A program made the position numbers and the translations under genes. From RAM1 sp041905405 (GTDB lineage: Bacteria; Pseudomonadota; Gammaproteobacteria; Burkholderiales; Burkholderiaceae_C): a stretch of 64,000 nucleotides of DNA. The notes beneath the pieces were generated by a model. That model did not search any database. It saw only the letters and a list, made by a program, of their open reading frames with translations, and was not told where the DNA came from. Shown here piece after piece: positions 15,495 through 24,230 of the stretch. The stretch's first letter is position 1. Each line of letters begins with the position of its first letter. The stretch lies in the NCBI GenBank assembly GCA_041905405.1, contig JAYRLC010000012.1, forward strand, positions 22,301-86,300. The letters run 5' to 3'.

Positions 15495-17003
15495 ATGCCC
15501 CTCGCTGTACCCCCCTTGCGCACCCCCCTGCCCGCCGCGCTCACTTCGCTGACGCTGGCCGATCTGCCCGCATGGCAGGCGCGCCGGCGGCCCGGGGCGG
15601 CGGCGCTGCGCTTTGGCGGCGTGGCGGCCAGCCATGCGGCGCTGCACCGGCGCAGCCTGCAGTGGGCCGCGTGGCTGCGGTCCCAGGGCGTGGACAGCGG
15701 CGACCGCATCGCCTGGCTGGGGCTGAATCACCCGGACCTGATCGCTCTGCTGTTTGCCGCGGCCCGCGTGGGCGCGGTGCTGGCGCCGCTGAACTTCCGC
15801 CTGGCCCCGGCCGAATGGGACGCCGTGCTGGCCGACTGCACGCCGCGCTGCGTGATCCACGACGCGGCCTGGGCCGACGCGGCGCGGGCGCTGGCGCAGC
15901 GCCACGGCCTGGCCGCCCATGGCATCGCCGCGCCCGATGCAGCGCCCGTGCAGGACGGCGCGGCGCCGTCCGGCGCGTCGGACCTGCCCGTGCTGCTGGT
16001 CTACACCTCGGGCACCACCGGCGCGCCGCGCGGGGCCGTGCACACCCAGGGCAACCTGCTGGCCAACATGGCCATTGCCGCGCGGGTGCAGCGCATCACG
16101 CCGGCCGATACCGTGCTCACGGCGCTGCCGCTGTTTCACGTCGGTGGCCTGTGCATCCAGACACTGCCCGCGCTGTACGCGGGTGCCTGCGTGACGCTGC
16201 AGGCGCGCTTCGACCCGGCGGCGTTCCTGGCCTGCGTGGCGACCGAGCGGCCCACGCTCACGCTGGTGGTGCCCGCCGTCATGAAGGCGCTGGTGGAGCA
16301 CCCCGCCTGGCCCGCAACCGATCTGTCCTGCCTGCGCGCGGCCTGGGCCGGCTCCAGCACGCTGCCGCAGGCGCTGGTGGACGCGTTCCACGCGCGCGGC
16401 CTGCCGGTGTGCAACGTCTATGGCGCGACCGAAACGGGGCCTTTTTCGATCGCGCTGGACGAGGCGCGGGCCATGGCCCATGCCGGCGCGTGCGGCTGGC
16501 CCGTGCCCGGCGTGCAGGCGCGGCTGGCCGATGGGGTCGACGGCGTGGGTGAGGTGCTGCTGCGCGGCCCCAACGTCGTGCGCAGCTACTGGCCCGACGT
16601 GCCGGCGGTGGATGCCGACGGCTGGTTCCACAGCGGCGACCTGGCGCAGGTGGACGCCGTCGGCTGCTGGCGCATCGTGGGCCGGGCCAAGGACATGATC
16701 ATCTCGGGCGGCGAGAACATCTACCCTGCCGAGATCGAAAACGCCCTGGCCACCCACCCCGACGTGGCCGAATGCGCGGTGGTCGGCATGCCCGACGCCC
16801 GGTGGGGCGAGGCCGTGGTGGCCGCCGTCGTCACGCGGGGCGGACTGGCGCTGGACGCGCAGGCGCTGCAGGGCTGGCTGGGCGAGCGCGTGGCGCGCTA
16901 CAAGCTGCCACGCCGGTACGTGGCGCTTGCGGCACTGCCGCGCACGGCGCTGGGCAAGGTGCAGAAATCCCGATTGCAGCCGCTGCTGCAACAGGCATCA
17001 TGA
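15495..17003 (+). CDS. Acyl-CoA ligase (ANL superfamily)
   Basis: A 502-residue adenylate-forming enzyme that would activate a carboxylic acid with ATP and join it to CoA. The P-loop is LVYTSGTTGAPRGAVHTQGN (R where many members have K). The A5 block VYGATETGPFS, the A7/A8 block WFHSGDLAQVDAVGCWRIVGR with DMIISGGENIYPAEIE, and the A10 lysine in PRTALGKVQKSRL are intact, so it should be active. Its stop overlaps the pelA start (ATGA), implying coupled translation with the pel genes. Acid substrate unknown; fatty or aromatic acids are possible. Confidence 0.9.
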   Translation: MPLAVPPLRTPLPAALTSLTLADLPAWQARRRPGAAALRFGGVAASHAALHRRSLQWAAWLRSQGVDSGDRIAWLGLNHPDLIALLFAAARVGAVLAPLNFRLAPAEWDAVLADCTPRCVIHDAAWADAARALAQRHGLAAHGIAAPDAAPVQDGAAPSGASDLPVLLVYTSGTTGAPRGAVHTQGNLLANMAIAARVQRITPADTVLTALPLFHVGGLCIQTLPALYAGACVTLQARFDPAAFLACVATERPTLTLVVPAVMKALVEHPAWPATDLSCLRAAWAGSSTLPQALVDAFHARGLPVCNVYGATETGPFSIALDEARAMAHAGACGWPVPGVQARLADGVDGVGEVLLRGPNVVRSYWPDVPAVDADGWFHSGDLAQVDAVGCWRIVGRAKDMIISGGENIYPAEIENALATHPDVAECAVVGMPDARWGEAVVAAVVTRGGLALDAQALQGWLGERVARYKLPRRYVALAALPRTALGKVQKSRLQPLLQQAS

Positions 17004-19846
17004 GCGCCATGAAAAAGGGAGTGCTCCAACGCGTCCTGTACGCCCTGCGCCGGCTGGCGGCGGCCCTGGGGCTGATCGTGCTGGCCGCGCATGCGGTCCC
17101 GGCGCGGGCCGCGACCGCGTCCACATACCCGAGCTTTGCCTTCTACTACGGCACCGACATCCCATGGGAGGCGCTGGGCGCGTTCGACGTGGCGGTGGTC
17201 GAGCCCGGCAACGTCGGCCCCGCGGGCTGGTCGCACCGGCTCAACCCGGCGACGATGGTGGCGGCCTACATCTCGGTCGGCGAGATTCATCCCACGCGCC
17301 CGTACTTCGCCCAGGTGCGGCCCGAATGGCGGCTGGGCGCCAACACGGCCTGGGGCTCCATCGTGGTGGACCAGGCCGCGCCGGGCTGGAACGCGTTCTA
17401 CGTGTCGCAGATCATCAAGCCGCTGTGGGACAAGGGCTACCGCGCGTTCTTCCTGGACACGCTGGACTCGTTCAACCTGGTCGCCAAAACGCCCGAGGCG
17501 CAGCAGCGCCAGATCGCGGGCCTGGCGTCGCTGATCCGCGAGATCAAGCGCGCCTACCCCGACGCGAAGCTCATCTTCAACCGCGGCTTCGAGATCCTGC
17601 CGCAGGTCCACACGCTGGCCTGGGCCGTCGCGGCCGAATCGCTGTTCCAGGGCTGGGACGCCGGCAAGCAGGAATACCGCCCCGTGCCCCAGGCCGACCG
17701 CGACTGGCTCATGGCGCAGCTGCTCAAATGCCGTGACGAATACAAGCTGCCCGTCATCTCCATCGACTACGTGCCGCCCGCGGACCGCGCGCTCGCGCGG
17801 GAAACCGCGAAGCGCATCCGCTCGCTGGGCTTTATCCCCTGGGTGACCAACCCCGCGCTGGACATGATGGGCGTGGGCCAGGTCGAAGTGCTGCCGCGCC
17901 AGGTGCTTGCCGTGCACGACGAGTCCGGTCACCTGGCGAACCTGGCGGCGCACGAAATCCACCGGGTAGGCACCATGCCGCTGAACTATCTGGGCCTGGA
18001 CGCGCGCTACGTCTATGTCAACGCGCCCGAGATGGCGCAGTTGTCGCAACAGGTGCTCACGGGCCGCTACGCCGGCGTGCTGACCTGGTTCAACCGCGGC
18101 AGCTTCCAGGAAACCCCCGCGCTCATGAAACTGCTGGACAACGCGCGCACGCAGGGCGTGCCGGTCGTGATGGTGGGCGAGCTGCCCGGTGACGCGGCGA
18201 TGGATGCGTTCGGCAAGGACGTCGGTGCGACAGTACGGCTGACCAAGCCGCTGACACTGCAAAAGCGCTCGCCGCACGTGGGCTTCGAGATCGAGCCCAA
18301 GCCCAACGTCACGAGCTTTACGCCCTCCACGCTGCGTGCGGGCATGGGCGATGTCTGGCTGCGCGTGCACAGCCAGACCAGCGGCGACGCCGACGTCATC
18401 GCCATCACCCCATGGGGCGGCTTCGCAGCCGACCGCTACTGGAAGATGGACCTGCCGCAGGACAACGGCGAGCGTTGGGCGGTGAACCCGATCGAGTTCT
18501 TCCGCGCGGCATTCAAAGTCCGGTCCGACATCCCTGTGCCGGACGTCACCACCGAGAGCGGGCGCAGGCTGATGCTGATCCACGTGGATGGTGACGGTTT
18601 CCCGAGCCGGGCCGAAGTGCCGGGCACGCCGCTCGCGTCAGAGGTCATGCTCAATGAATTCCTCACGCGCTACAAATGGCCCAGCACGGTCTCCATCATC
18701 GAGGGTGAGGTCGGCCCGCGCGGGCTGTACCGCGCCATGTCGCCGTACATGGAGGGGGTGGCGCGCAAAATCTTCGCGCTGGACCATGTGGAGATGGCCA
18801 GCCACACCTTCAGTCACCCTTTCTTCTGGGCCGATACCGAGCTGGGCCGTCCGGCCGGTGGCCGCGCCATGGGCCTGTCCATCCCGGGGTACCGCTACGA
18901 TGCCGACCGCGAAATCGCAGGCGCGCGTGACTACATCGACAGCCTGGCGCCGCCGGGCAAAAAAACGCGCGTCGTGCTGTGGAGCGGCGACACCCAGCCG
19001 CTGGAAGCACCTGTGCGCCTGGCCTACCAGGCCGGCCTGCTGAACATGAACAGCGGCAACACCTGGATCAGCAAGGCCGAGCCCTCGCTCACGCTGGTCG
19101 GACCCATCGGCATGATGAAGGGCGAATGGTTCCACACCTATGCGCCCATGCAGAACGAGAACGTGTACACCAACAACTGGACCGGCCCGTACTACGGCTT
19201 CGAGCGCGTGATCGAAACCTTCGAAATGACCGAGCGGCCGCTGCGCCTGAAGCCCGTCAACATCTACTACCACACGTACATCGCGAGCAAGCGCGCCAGC
19301 ATCGCGTCACTGCACAAGGTGTACGACTGGGCCGGGGCCCGGCTGAAGGAGCAGACGCTGCACCCTGTCTACAGCAGCCAGTACATCGAACGGGCGCTGG
19401 ACTGGCGCCGTGCCACCGTGGCCCGCACGGGCAGCGGCGCGCTGGAACTGCGCGGCGGGCCCAACCTGCGGGAATGGCGCGTGGACGCGCCGGCCACGGT
19501 GCCGCCTGCGTCGGTGGCCACCGGCATTGCGGGCCAGGCGCGCCATGAAGGCGCGGCCTATGTCCACACGGCCACGCCCGTGGCGCAGTACCAGGCGTCC
19601 GCGCCGGGGCAGCCCGATCGTTTCCATCTGGAATCCGCCAACGCGCGGCTGACGGGCTGGGAGTCTCGCGGCGGTCTTCAGCAGATGCGTTTTGACGGGC
19701 ACGTGCCGCTGCACGCCACCTTCCATGCGCCCGGCTGCGAGCTTCAGCCCGATGCCGGGCTGCGCGCGGCGCGCCGGGGCGACCGGCTTGATGTGGAGGC
19801 CACGCGCCTTGGAACGACCCTCGTCGTACTCCGTTGCCCCGGGTGA
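17000..19846 (+). CDS. pelA: PelA, Pel polysaccharide deacetylase and hydrolase
   Basis: A 948-residue periplasmic enzyme, the same length as Pseudomonas aeruginosa PelA. The signal peptide runs to about 38 (AAHAVPARAA). The N-terminal glycoside hydrolase domain (about 45-300) contains AVAAESLFQGWD with Glu213 as the likely catalytic acid. The deacetylase domain has HVDGDGF (Asp530, Asp532) and SHTFSHPFFW (His602, His606), the expected metal and catalytic residues. It partly deacetylates the GalNAc-rich polymer and can cleave it. The first ATG overlaps the ligase stop; a second ATG at 17009 is equally plausible. Confidence 0.96.
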   Translation: MSAMKKGVLQRVLYALRRLAAALGLIVLAAHAVPARAATASTYPSFAFYYGTDIPWEALGAFDVAVVEPGNVGPAGWSHRLNPATMVAAYISVGEIHPTRPYFAQVRPEWRLGANTAWGSIVVDQAAPGWNAFYVSQIIKPLWDKGYRAFFLDTLDSFNLVAKTPEAQQRQIAGLASLIREIKRAYPDAKLIFNRGFEILPQVHTLAWAVAAESLFQGWDAGKQEYRPVPQADRDWLMAQLLKCRDEYKLPVISIDYVPPADRALARETAKRIRSLGFIPWVTNPALDMMGVGQVEVLPRQVLAVHDESGHLANLAAHEIHRVGTMPLNYLGLDARYVYVNAPEMAQLSQQVLTGRYAGVLTWFNRGSFQETPALMKLLDNARTQGVPVVMVGELPGDAAMDAFGKDVGATVRLTKPLTLQKRSPHVGFEIEPKPNVTSFTPSTLRAGMGDVWLRVHSQTSGDADVIAITPWGGFAADRYWKMDLPQDNGERWAVNPIEFFRAAFKVRSDIPVPDVTTESGRRLMLIHVDGDGFPSRAEVPGTPLASEVMLNEFLTRYKWPSTVSIIEGEVGPRGLYRAMSPYMEGVARKIFALDHVEMASHTFSHPFFWADTELGRPAGGRAMGLSIPGYRYDADREIAGARDYIDSLAPPGKKTRVVLWSGDTQPLEAPVRLAYQAGLLNMNSGNTWISKAEPSLTLVGPIGMMKGEWFHTYAPMQNENVYTNNWTGPYYGFERVIETFEMTERPLRLKPVNIYYHTYIASKRASIASLHKVYDWAGARLKEQTLHPVYSSQYIERALDWRRATVARTGSGALELRGGPNLREWRVDAPATVPPASVATGIAGQARHEGAAYVHTATPVAQYQASAPGQPDRFHLESANARLTGWESRGGLQQMRFDGHVPLHATFHAPGCELQPDAGLRAARRGDRLDVEATRLGTTLVVLRCPG

Positions 19847-22800
19847 CCCGCGGCGCAGTCGCATCCTGTCATGGGGTGCGCTGGCCGGCGTGGTGGCCCT
19901 GGCGGTGGGCGGGTTGGTGCTGGTGTTTCCGCGCAGCGACCTGCTCACGCTGCTGCGCAGCGACATGGACCGCAGCGGCAGCGATCGCGGCAACCGCGAC
20001 CTGAGCATTGCCTACCTGCGCAACATCATCCGCACCGAACCGCAGGACCTGGGTCTGCGGCTGCTGCTGGCCGAGAAGCTGCTCACAGGCGGCGATATGA
20101 CAGCGGCCCGCCAGGTGCTGGACGACGCGCGTCCGCTGGCGGCCGTGGACACGAGGGCGCAGGCCGACTGGGACGCGTGGGACCTGCGCTGGTGGCAGGC
20201 CCGGCTGCGGCTTGCGCAGTCGCGCCCAGGCGAGCGCGGCAGCGGTGCCGAAGTGGTCGAAGCCGCCGGCGAGCTGGTGCAGCGCCTGCAGCGCCGCGTG
20301 GCCACCGTGGCCACGCCCGCGCAGGTGTTCGAGGCGATCCAGTCGGCCCAGGCGCTGCAGGCGGCTTTGGGCGCGGCCCCCGGTGGGGGCGATGCGCTGG
20401 CGCGCGCACGTGCCATCCCGCGCGAACTGTTGCGCAAGCTGCTGGAACTGCCGTCGGCTGGCATGGCCGACCTGTCGCGCGGCGCGGCGTTGGCCCTGGC
20501 CGAGGGGCAGTTCCAGACCTCGGCTGACCTGTACTTTGCAGCGCGGCGCAAGACGGCCCAGCGTGATGCGCGCGACGCGCTGCTGCGTCAGGGGGTGCGT
20601 GCGCTGCTGGCCAGCGGCGATCCGCTGGGCGCGTGGCAGGCCGCCGTGCGCGAAACGCAGCCGCTGCCCGCAGGCGACGAACTGCACTGGTGGCTGGCCG
20701 AACTGGCCCTGGCAGCCGCGCGGCCCAAAGACGCGGCGATGCACCTGCGCAACGTGGTTCCCGTGAAAGACGGCGCGGCGGCGCTCGCCAAGGCCCTGCC
20801 CCTGGAGCGGTTGCAACTGGCCTGGGACACTTTCGGCGCGGCGGCGGACCTGCCGGCCGCGCTGGTGGTGGCCGACGCCGCGCTGGTGGTGCAGCCGGGC
20901 GACGCGGTCTGGCTGGAACGCCGAGCGCAGGTGGCCGAATGGTCGGGCCTGGCACCGCAGGCGCTGGCCGCCTGGCTGGAGCTGCTCAAGCGCAACGCGA
21001 GCGACAGGGCTCTGGCCAACGTGTTCCGCCTGAGCCCCATGCTTTATGACGACGACGCGCTGCTGGTGGCATGGCTCGCGCTGTCGGCGCAGCGCCCGCT
21101 GACCCTGGAAGAAACGCGCAAGGTGATCGACGTCTACGAGCGGCTGGGTTCGGTCGATGGTGCGCTGGCCTTCGTACGCGGGTTGCCGGCCGCCCAGCCG
21201 CAGGCGGACGCGGCGCTGCGCGAACGCTGGCAGAGCCTGCAGGCTGAACTGCTGGAGCGGGCCGGCCGGCCGGGCGAAGCCGTTGCCGTGCTGGAGCGTC
21301 TGCGCGGTGGCGGTCTGGTGCGCGACGACGCCATGCGCCTGGCGCAGATTTACCTGCGCCAGGGCAACATGCCGCTGGCGCTGCGCGCGCTGGTGGCCGC
21401 GCGCCTGGACGGCAGTGGCGCGTTTGATGCCGGTTACTGGGACCTGCGCGCCGACCTGGCCTACGAAACCGGCGAACGCGACATCGCCCTGCAAGCACTG
21501 GACCGGCTGATCGCGTCCGGCAAGCCACAGGCCTATCAGGTCGAGCGGGCGATCCGCCTGCGGCTGGACGCGGACCGCGACGACGAGGCCCTGGCGCTGG
21601 CCGAGCGGCTGTACCCGCGCTTTCCCGTCGACCAGCTGGTGTTTGCGTGGCTGGACGGCATCGCCGACCAGAAAACGCCGGTGGGCCTGCGCACGCTGAT
21701 GGCGACGCTGACCCCCGCGCACCGCGCGCGGCTGGAGCAGTCAGCCACCTTCCTGGAGCGGCGCGCAGCGCTGTACACGCGGCTGGGCGACGTCCCGCTG
21801 GCCCGGGCCGACTACACACGTGCGCTCGGCCTGCAGCCGGACAACGCCCCGCTGCGCGTGGCGTACTGGTGGCTGCTGGTGGACCAGCAGGACGTGCCGG
21901 CGCTGCGCGCCGAACTGTCCGCGCGTGGCAAGGCCGCGCGGGCGAATCTGGCCTACGCTGACGTATTGGCCGCCGGCTGGCAGCTGCTGGATGAGCCGCG
22001 CCTGGCGCTGGCCCTGATGCAGCCGCTGGCGCGCGAACGCAGCCGGGACTTCCTGTGGCTCATGAACTATGCCGACCTGCTGGAGCGTACCGGGCGCGAG
22101 GCGCCCGCGCTGCGCGTGCGGCGCCATGCCTGGCTGCTGGCGCAGCGCGCTGCCGCGCAAGCCCGCGACAAGGACGCCGCGCGTCAGGCGCTGCTGGCGC
22201 AGATGCGTCTGGCCGCGGGCTTTGCGGGCGGCGAGCAGAAGGCGCTGCTGTGGCGCCAGCTCGGCCAGCTGCTGGCCCAAAGCAGCAACCCGGCGTCGCC
22301 CGACGCCACGCTCAAGCGCCAGACCGAAGAGCTGGTGGGCGCCTGGCTGCTCGGTGAGGGCCGCTTTGACACCGCGCAGCGCTGGCTGTGGGAACAGCAG
22401 GCGCGCCGCATGACCGTGCCGTCCTACCAGCTCATGGCCGTGGCCGTGGGCCAGGAAGACACGCAGGAACTCGCCCGGTTGCTGGACGCGGCGGAACCCC
22501 CGTCATCGCAGCAGGGCGCGGGGCGAATTGATCCGCAGGACCGCCTGACGGCGCTGCGTCTGGTGCAGCGGCGTGACGAGGCCGCGAGCCAGGGCGCGCT
22601 GCAGGCCCTGCAGCGCGCCGAAGGCCCCAACGACGAAGCGCAGGAGCTGTTGCAGCAGGACCTGCTGGCGGCTGCCAGCCGCGCCAGCGTGCAGGCCCGC
22701 ACCCGCACGGCCGGCGCGATCAGCCGCAACGAAGTGCGCGCCGACGCGTCCATCGTGCTGGCGCCCAAGCTGCGCCTGACGGTGGAGATGACCGCCGCGC

Positions 22801-23645
22801 GCGACCGCACCCGCGACCCGCTGGCCATCGCGGCCACGCCGGGCCACGACCGCGAGCTGCGCGTGGGCATTGACACCCGGCTGCCCTGGGGCGATGTGAA
22901 GGCGCAGTACTTCGTGCGCGACGCGCTGGCGGCCATCCACGGCGCGTACCTGCAGGTCACGCGGCGGCTGTCCAGCCAGTCGGTGCTGCAGATCGAGGCC
23001 GCGTACAACGAACGGTCCGAAGAGAGCAGCGCCATGTCGCTGGCCGGCGCGCGCGACCGCATCGGCGCCACGCTGAACCTGCGCCGCGGCGACCGGCTGG
23101 AAGGCCAGATGAGCCTGTCGGCGAGCCGCTTTCGCACGCAGGGCGGCGCGTCGCTGGGCAACGCGGTGGACGCGGGCGTCACGGGCAACTGGTACTGGCG
23201 GCGCGACTACCCCGACGTGCGTTTTCAGGTGCAGGCGCGCCGCAGCATCGTGCGGGCCGACGGCCAGCCCGACGCGCCCACCGCCTTGCTGCAGCCCGGC
23301 GGCACCGTCCCCGTGAATGGTGTAACGCCCGTCCCGGGCGTGGGCCTGTTCCTGGGCCCGTCGTCCAGCGCGCTGTCGGCCAGCCTGGGCATCGGCCTCA
23401 TGCAGACCGACCCCAACGTCTACAGCCGTGCCTGGCGCCCGTATGGTGAGGTGGGCTTCGAAACCCGCCGAACGCCAACTGGGCAGCAGACGCAGGGATT
23501 GCTACGATTGGGCGCCAAGGGCTCGGTGGCCGGGCGCGACCAGTTGAGCATCAACCTGGATGTGCGGCCCGGCACCGGCGGTCTGTCGGGCGGTGACGGC
23601 GTGCGGGAACTGCGTGTGCAGTACGAAACCTTTTTTGACCGGTGA
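19791..23645 (+). CDS. pelB: PelB, TPR-scaffold outer membrane exporter
   Basis: A 1284-residue protein with one membrane segment near residues 25-43 (SWGALAGVVALAVGGLVLVF), a long helical TPR region, and a C-terminal beta-barrel from about residue 930 with alternating strands such as KLRLTVEMTAARDR and ending ELRVQYETFFDR. PelB forms the export pore and its TPRs bind PelA. The start is uncertain: ATG at 19791 overlaps pelA by 56 bp, and a TTG at 19809 is an alternative. It is somewhat longer than the Pseudomonas protein (about 1193). Confidence 0.92.
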   Translation: MWRPRALERPSSYSVAPGDPRRSRILSWGALAGVVALAVGGLVLVFPRSDLLTLLRSDMDRSGSDRGNRDLSIAYLRNIIRTEPQDLGLRLLLAEKLLTGGDMTAARQVLDDARPLAAVDTRAQADWDAWDLRWWQARLRLAQSRPGERGSGAEVVEAAGELVQRLQRRVATVATPAQVFEAIQSAQALQAALGAAPGGGDALARARAIPRELLRKLLELPSAGMADLSRGAALALAEGQFQTSADLYFAARRKTAQRDARDALLRQGVRALLASGDPLGAWQAAVRETQPLPAGDELHWWLAELALAAARPKDAAMHLRNVVPVKDGAAALAKALPLERLQLAWDTFGAAADLPAALVVADAALVVQPGDAVWLERRAQVAEWSGLAPQALAAWLELLKRNASDRALANVFRLSPMLYDDDALLVAWLALSAQRPLTLEETRKVIDVYERLGSVDGALAFVRGLPAAQPQADAALRERWQSLQAELLERAGRPGEAVAVLERLRGGGLVRDDAMRLAQIYLRQGNMPLALRALVAARLDGSGAFDAGYWDLRADLAYETGERDIALQALDRLIASGKPQAYQVERAIRLRLDADRDDEALALAERLYPRFPVDQLVFAWLDGIADQKTPVGLRTLMATLTPAHRARLEQSATFLERRAALYTRLGDVPLARADYTRALGLQPDNAPLRVAYWWLLVDQQDVPALRAELSARGKAARANLAYADVLAAGWQLLDEPRLALALMQPLARERSRDFLWLMNYADLLERTGREAPALRVRRHAWLLAQRAAAQARDKDAARQALLAQMRLAAGFAGGEQKALLWRQLGQLLAQSSNPASPDATLKRQTEELVGAWLLGEGRFDTAQRWLWEQQARRMTVPSYQLMAVAVGQEDTQELARLLDAAEPPSSQQGAGRIDPQDRLTALRLVQRRDEAASQGALQALQRAEGPNDEAQELLQQDLLAAASRASVQARTRTAGAISRNEVRADASIVLAPKLRLTVEMTAARDRTRDPLAIAATPGHDRELRVGIDTRLPWGDVKAQYFVRDALAAIHGAYLQVTRRLSSQSVLQIEAAYNERSEESSAMSLAGARDRIGATLNLRRGDRLEGQMSLSASRFRTQGGASLGNAVDAGVTGNWYWRRDYPDVRFQVQARRSIVRADGQPDAPTALLQPGGTVPVNGVTPVPGVGLFLGPSSSALSASLGIGLMQTDPNVYSRAWRPYGEVGFETRRTPTGQQTQGLLRLGAKGSVAGRDQLSINLDVRPGTGGLSGGDGVRELRVQYETFFDR

Positions 23646-23651
23646 CACCCT

Positions 23652-24230
23652 ATGAAAAAACTTTCACTCACCTCCATCGCCCTGTGCGCTGCGCTGCTGT
23701 CCGGCTGCGCGTTCAGTCCCTTCGGCCCCACGGGCAACAGCACCCGCTCCAGCATGGCGCAGCCCATCGCCGCGCAGGACAAGGTGGCGCTGCTGCCGGT
23801 GGCCAACTTCACCGACGTGCCGCAGGCCGGCCTGCGGGTCGAGGCCATGCTGGAGCCGGCGCTGCGCCAGGCGGGCCTGACGCAGCTGGCCATTTACCCC
23901 GCGCAGCTCAACCCCGAAACGCTGTTCGAGCCCGCCGAGCGCAAAGCGCAGGCCGAGGCCGAGAAATGGGCCCGCACCCAGGGCATGCGCTACGTGGTGA
24001 CCGGCGCCGTGAACGAATGGCGCTACAAGGTCGGCGTGGACGGTGAGCCCGCGGTCGGCCTGATGGTGCAGGTCAAGGACCTGCAGAGCGACCAGGTCGT
24101 GTATTCCGCCGCGGGCGGGCGCACTGGCGGCAGCCGCGAGGCACTGGCCGCCGTGGGGCAGCGTCTGGCCACCGAACTTGTCTCGGGAATCCGCGTTGAC
24201 GCAGCGAGCCGACCCGCCGCAGCGCGCTGA
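23652..24230 (+). CDS. pelC: PelC, outer membrane lipoprotein of the Pel exporter
   Basis: A 192-residue lipoprotein. The signal ends in the lipobox LLSGC with Cys19 as the lipid-modified residue. The mature domain (DKVALLPVANFTDVPQAG, MRYVVTGAVNEWRYKVGVDG) has the LpoB/TolB-like fold described for PelC. PelC forms a dodecameric ring on the periplasmic side of PelB and funnels the cationic polymer. It starts 6 bp after pelB, and its 3' end overlaps the long reading frame of pelD. Confidence 0.93.
   Translation: MKKLSLTSIALCAALLSGCAFSPFGPTGNSTRSSMAQPIAAQDKVALLPVANFTDVPQAGLRVEAMLEPALRQAGLTQLAIYPAQLNPETLFEPAERKAQAEAEKWARTQGMRYVVTGAVNEWRYKVGVDGEPAVGLMVQVKDLQSDQVVYSAAGGRTGGSREALAAVGQRLATELVSGIRVDAASRPAAAR

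Noticed and set aside
13537..15552. 671-codon open frame on the plus strand opposite the kinase and regulator
   Set aside because: Shadow of well-supported genes; composition is the typical low-complexity pattern of antisense frames at high GC.
19869..21722. 617-codon open frame on the minus strand opposite pelB
   Set aside because: Antisense to the TPR region of pelB; Gln/Arg/His-rich with no domain.
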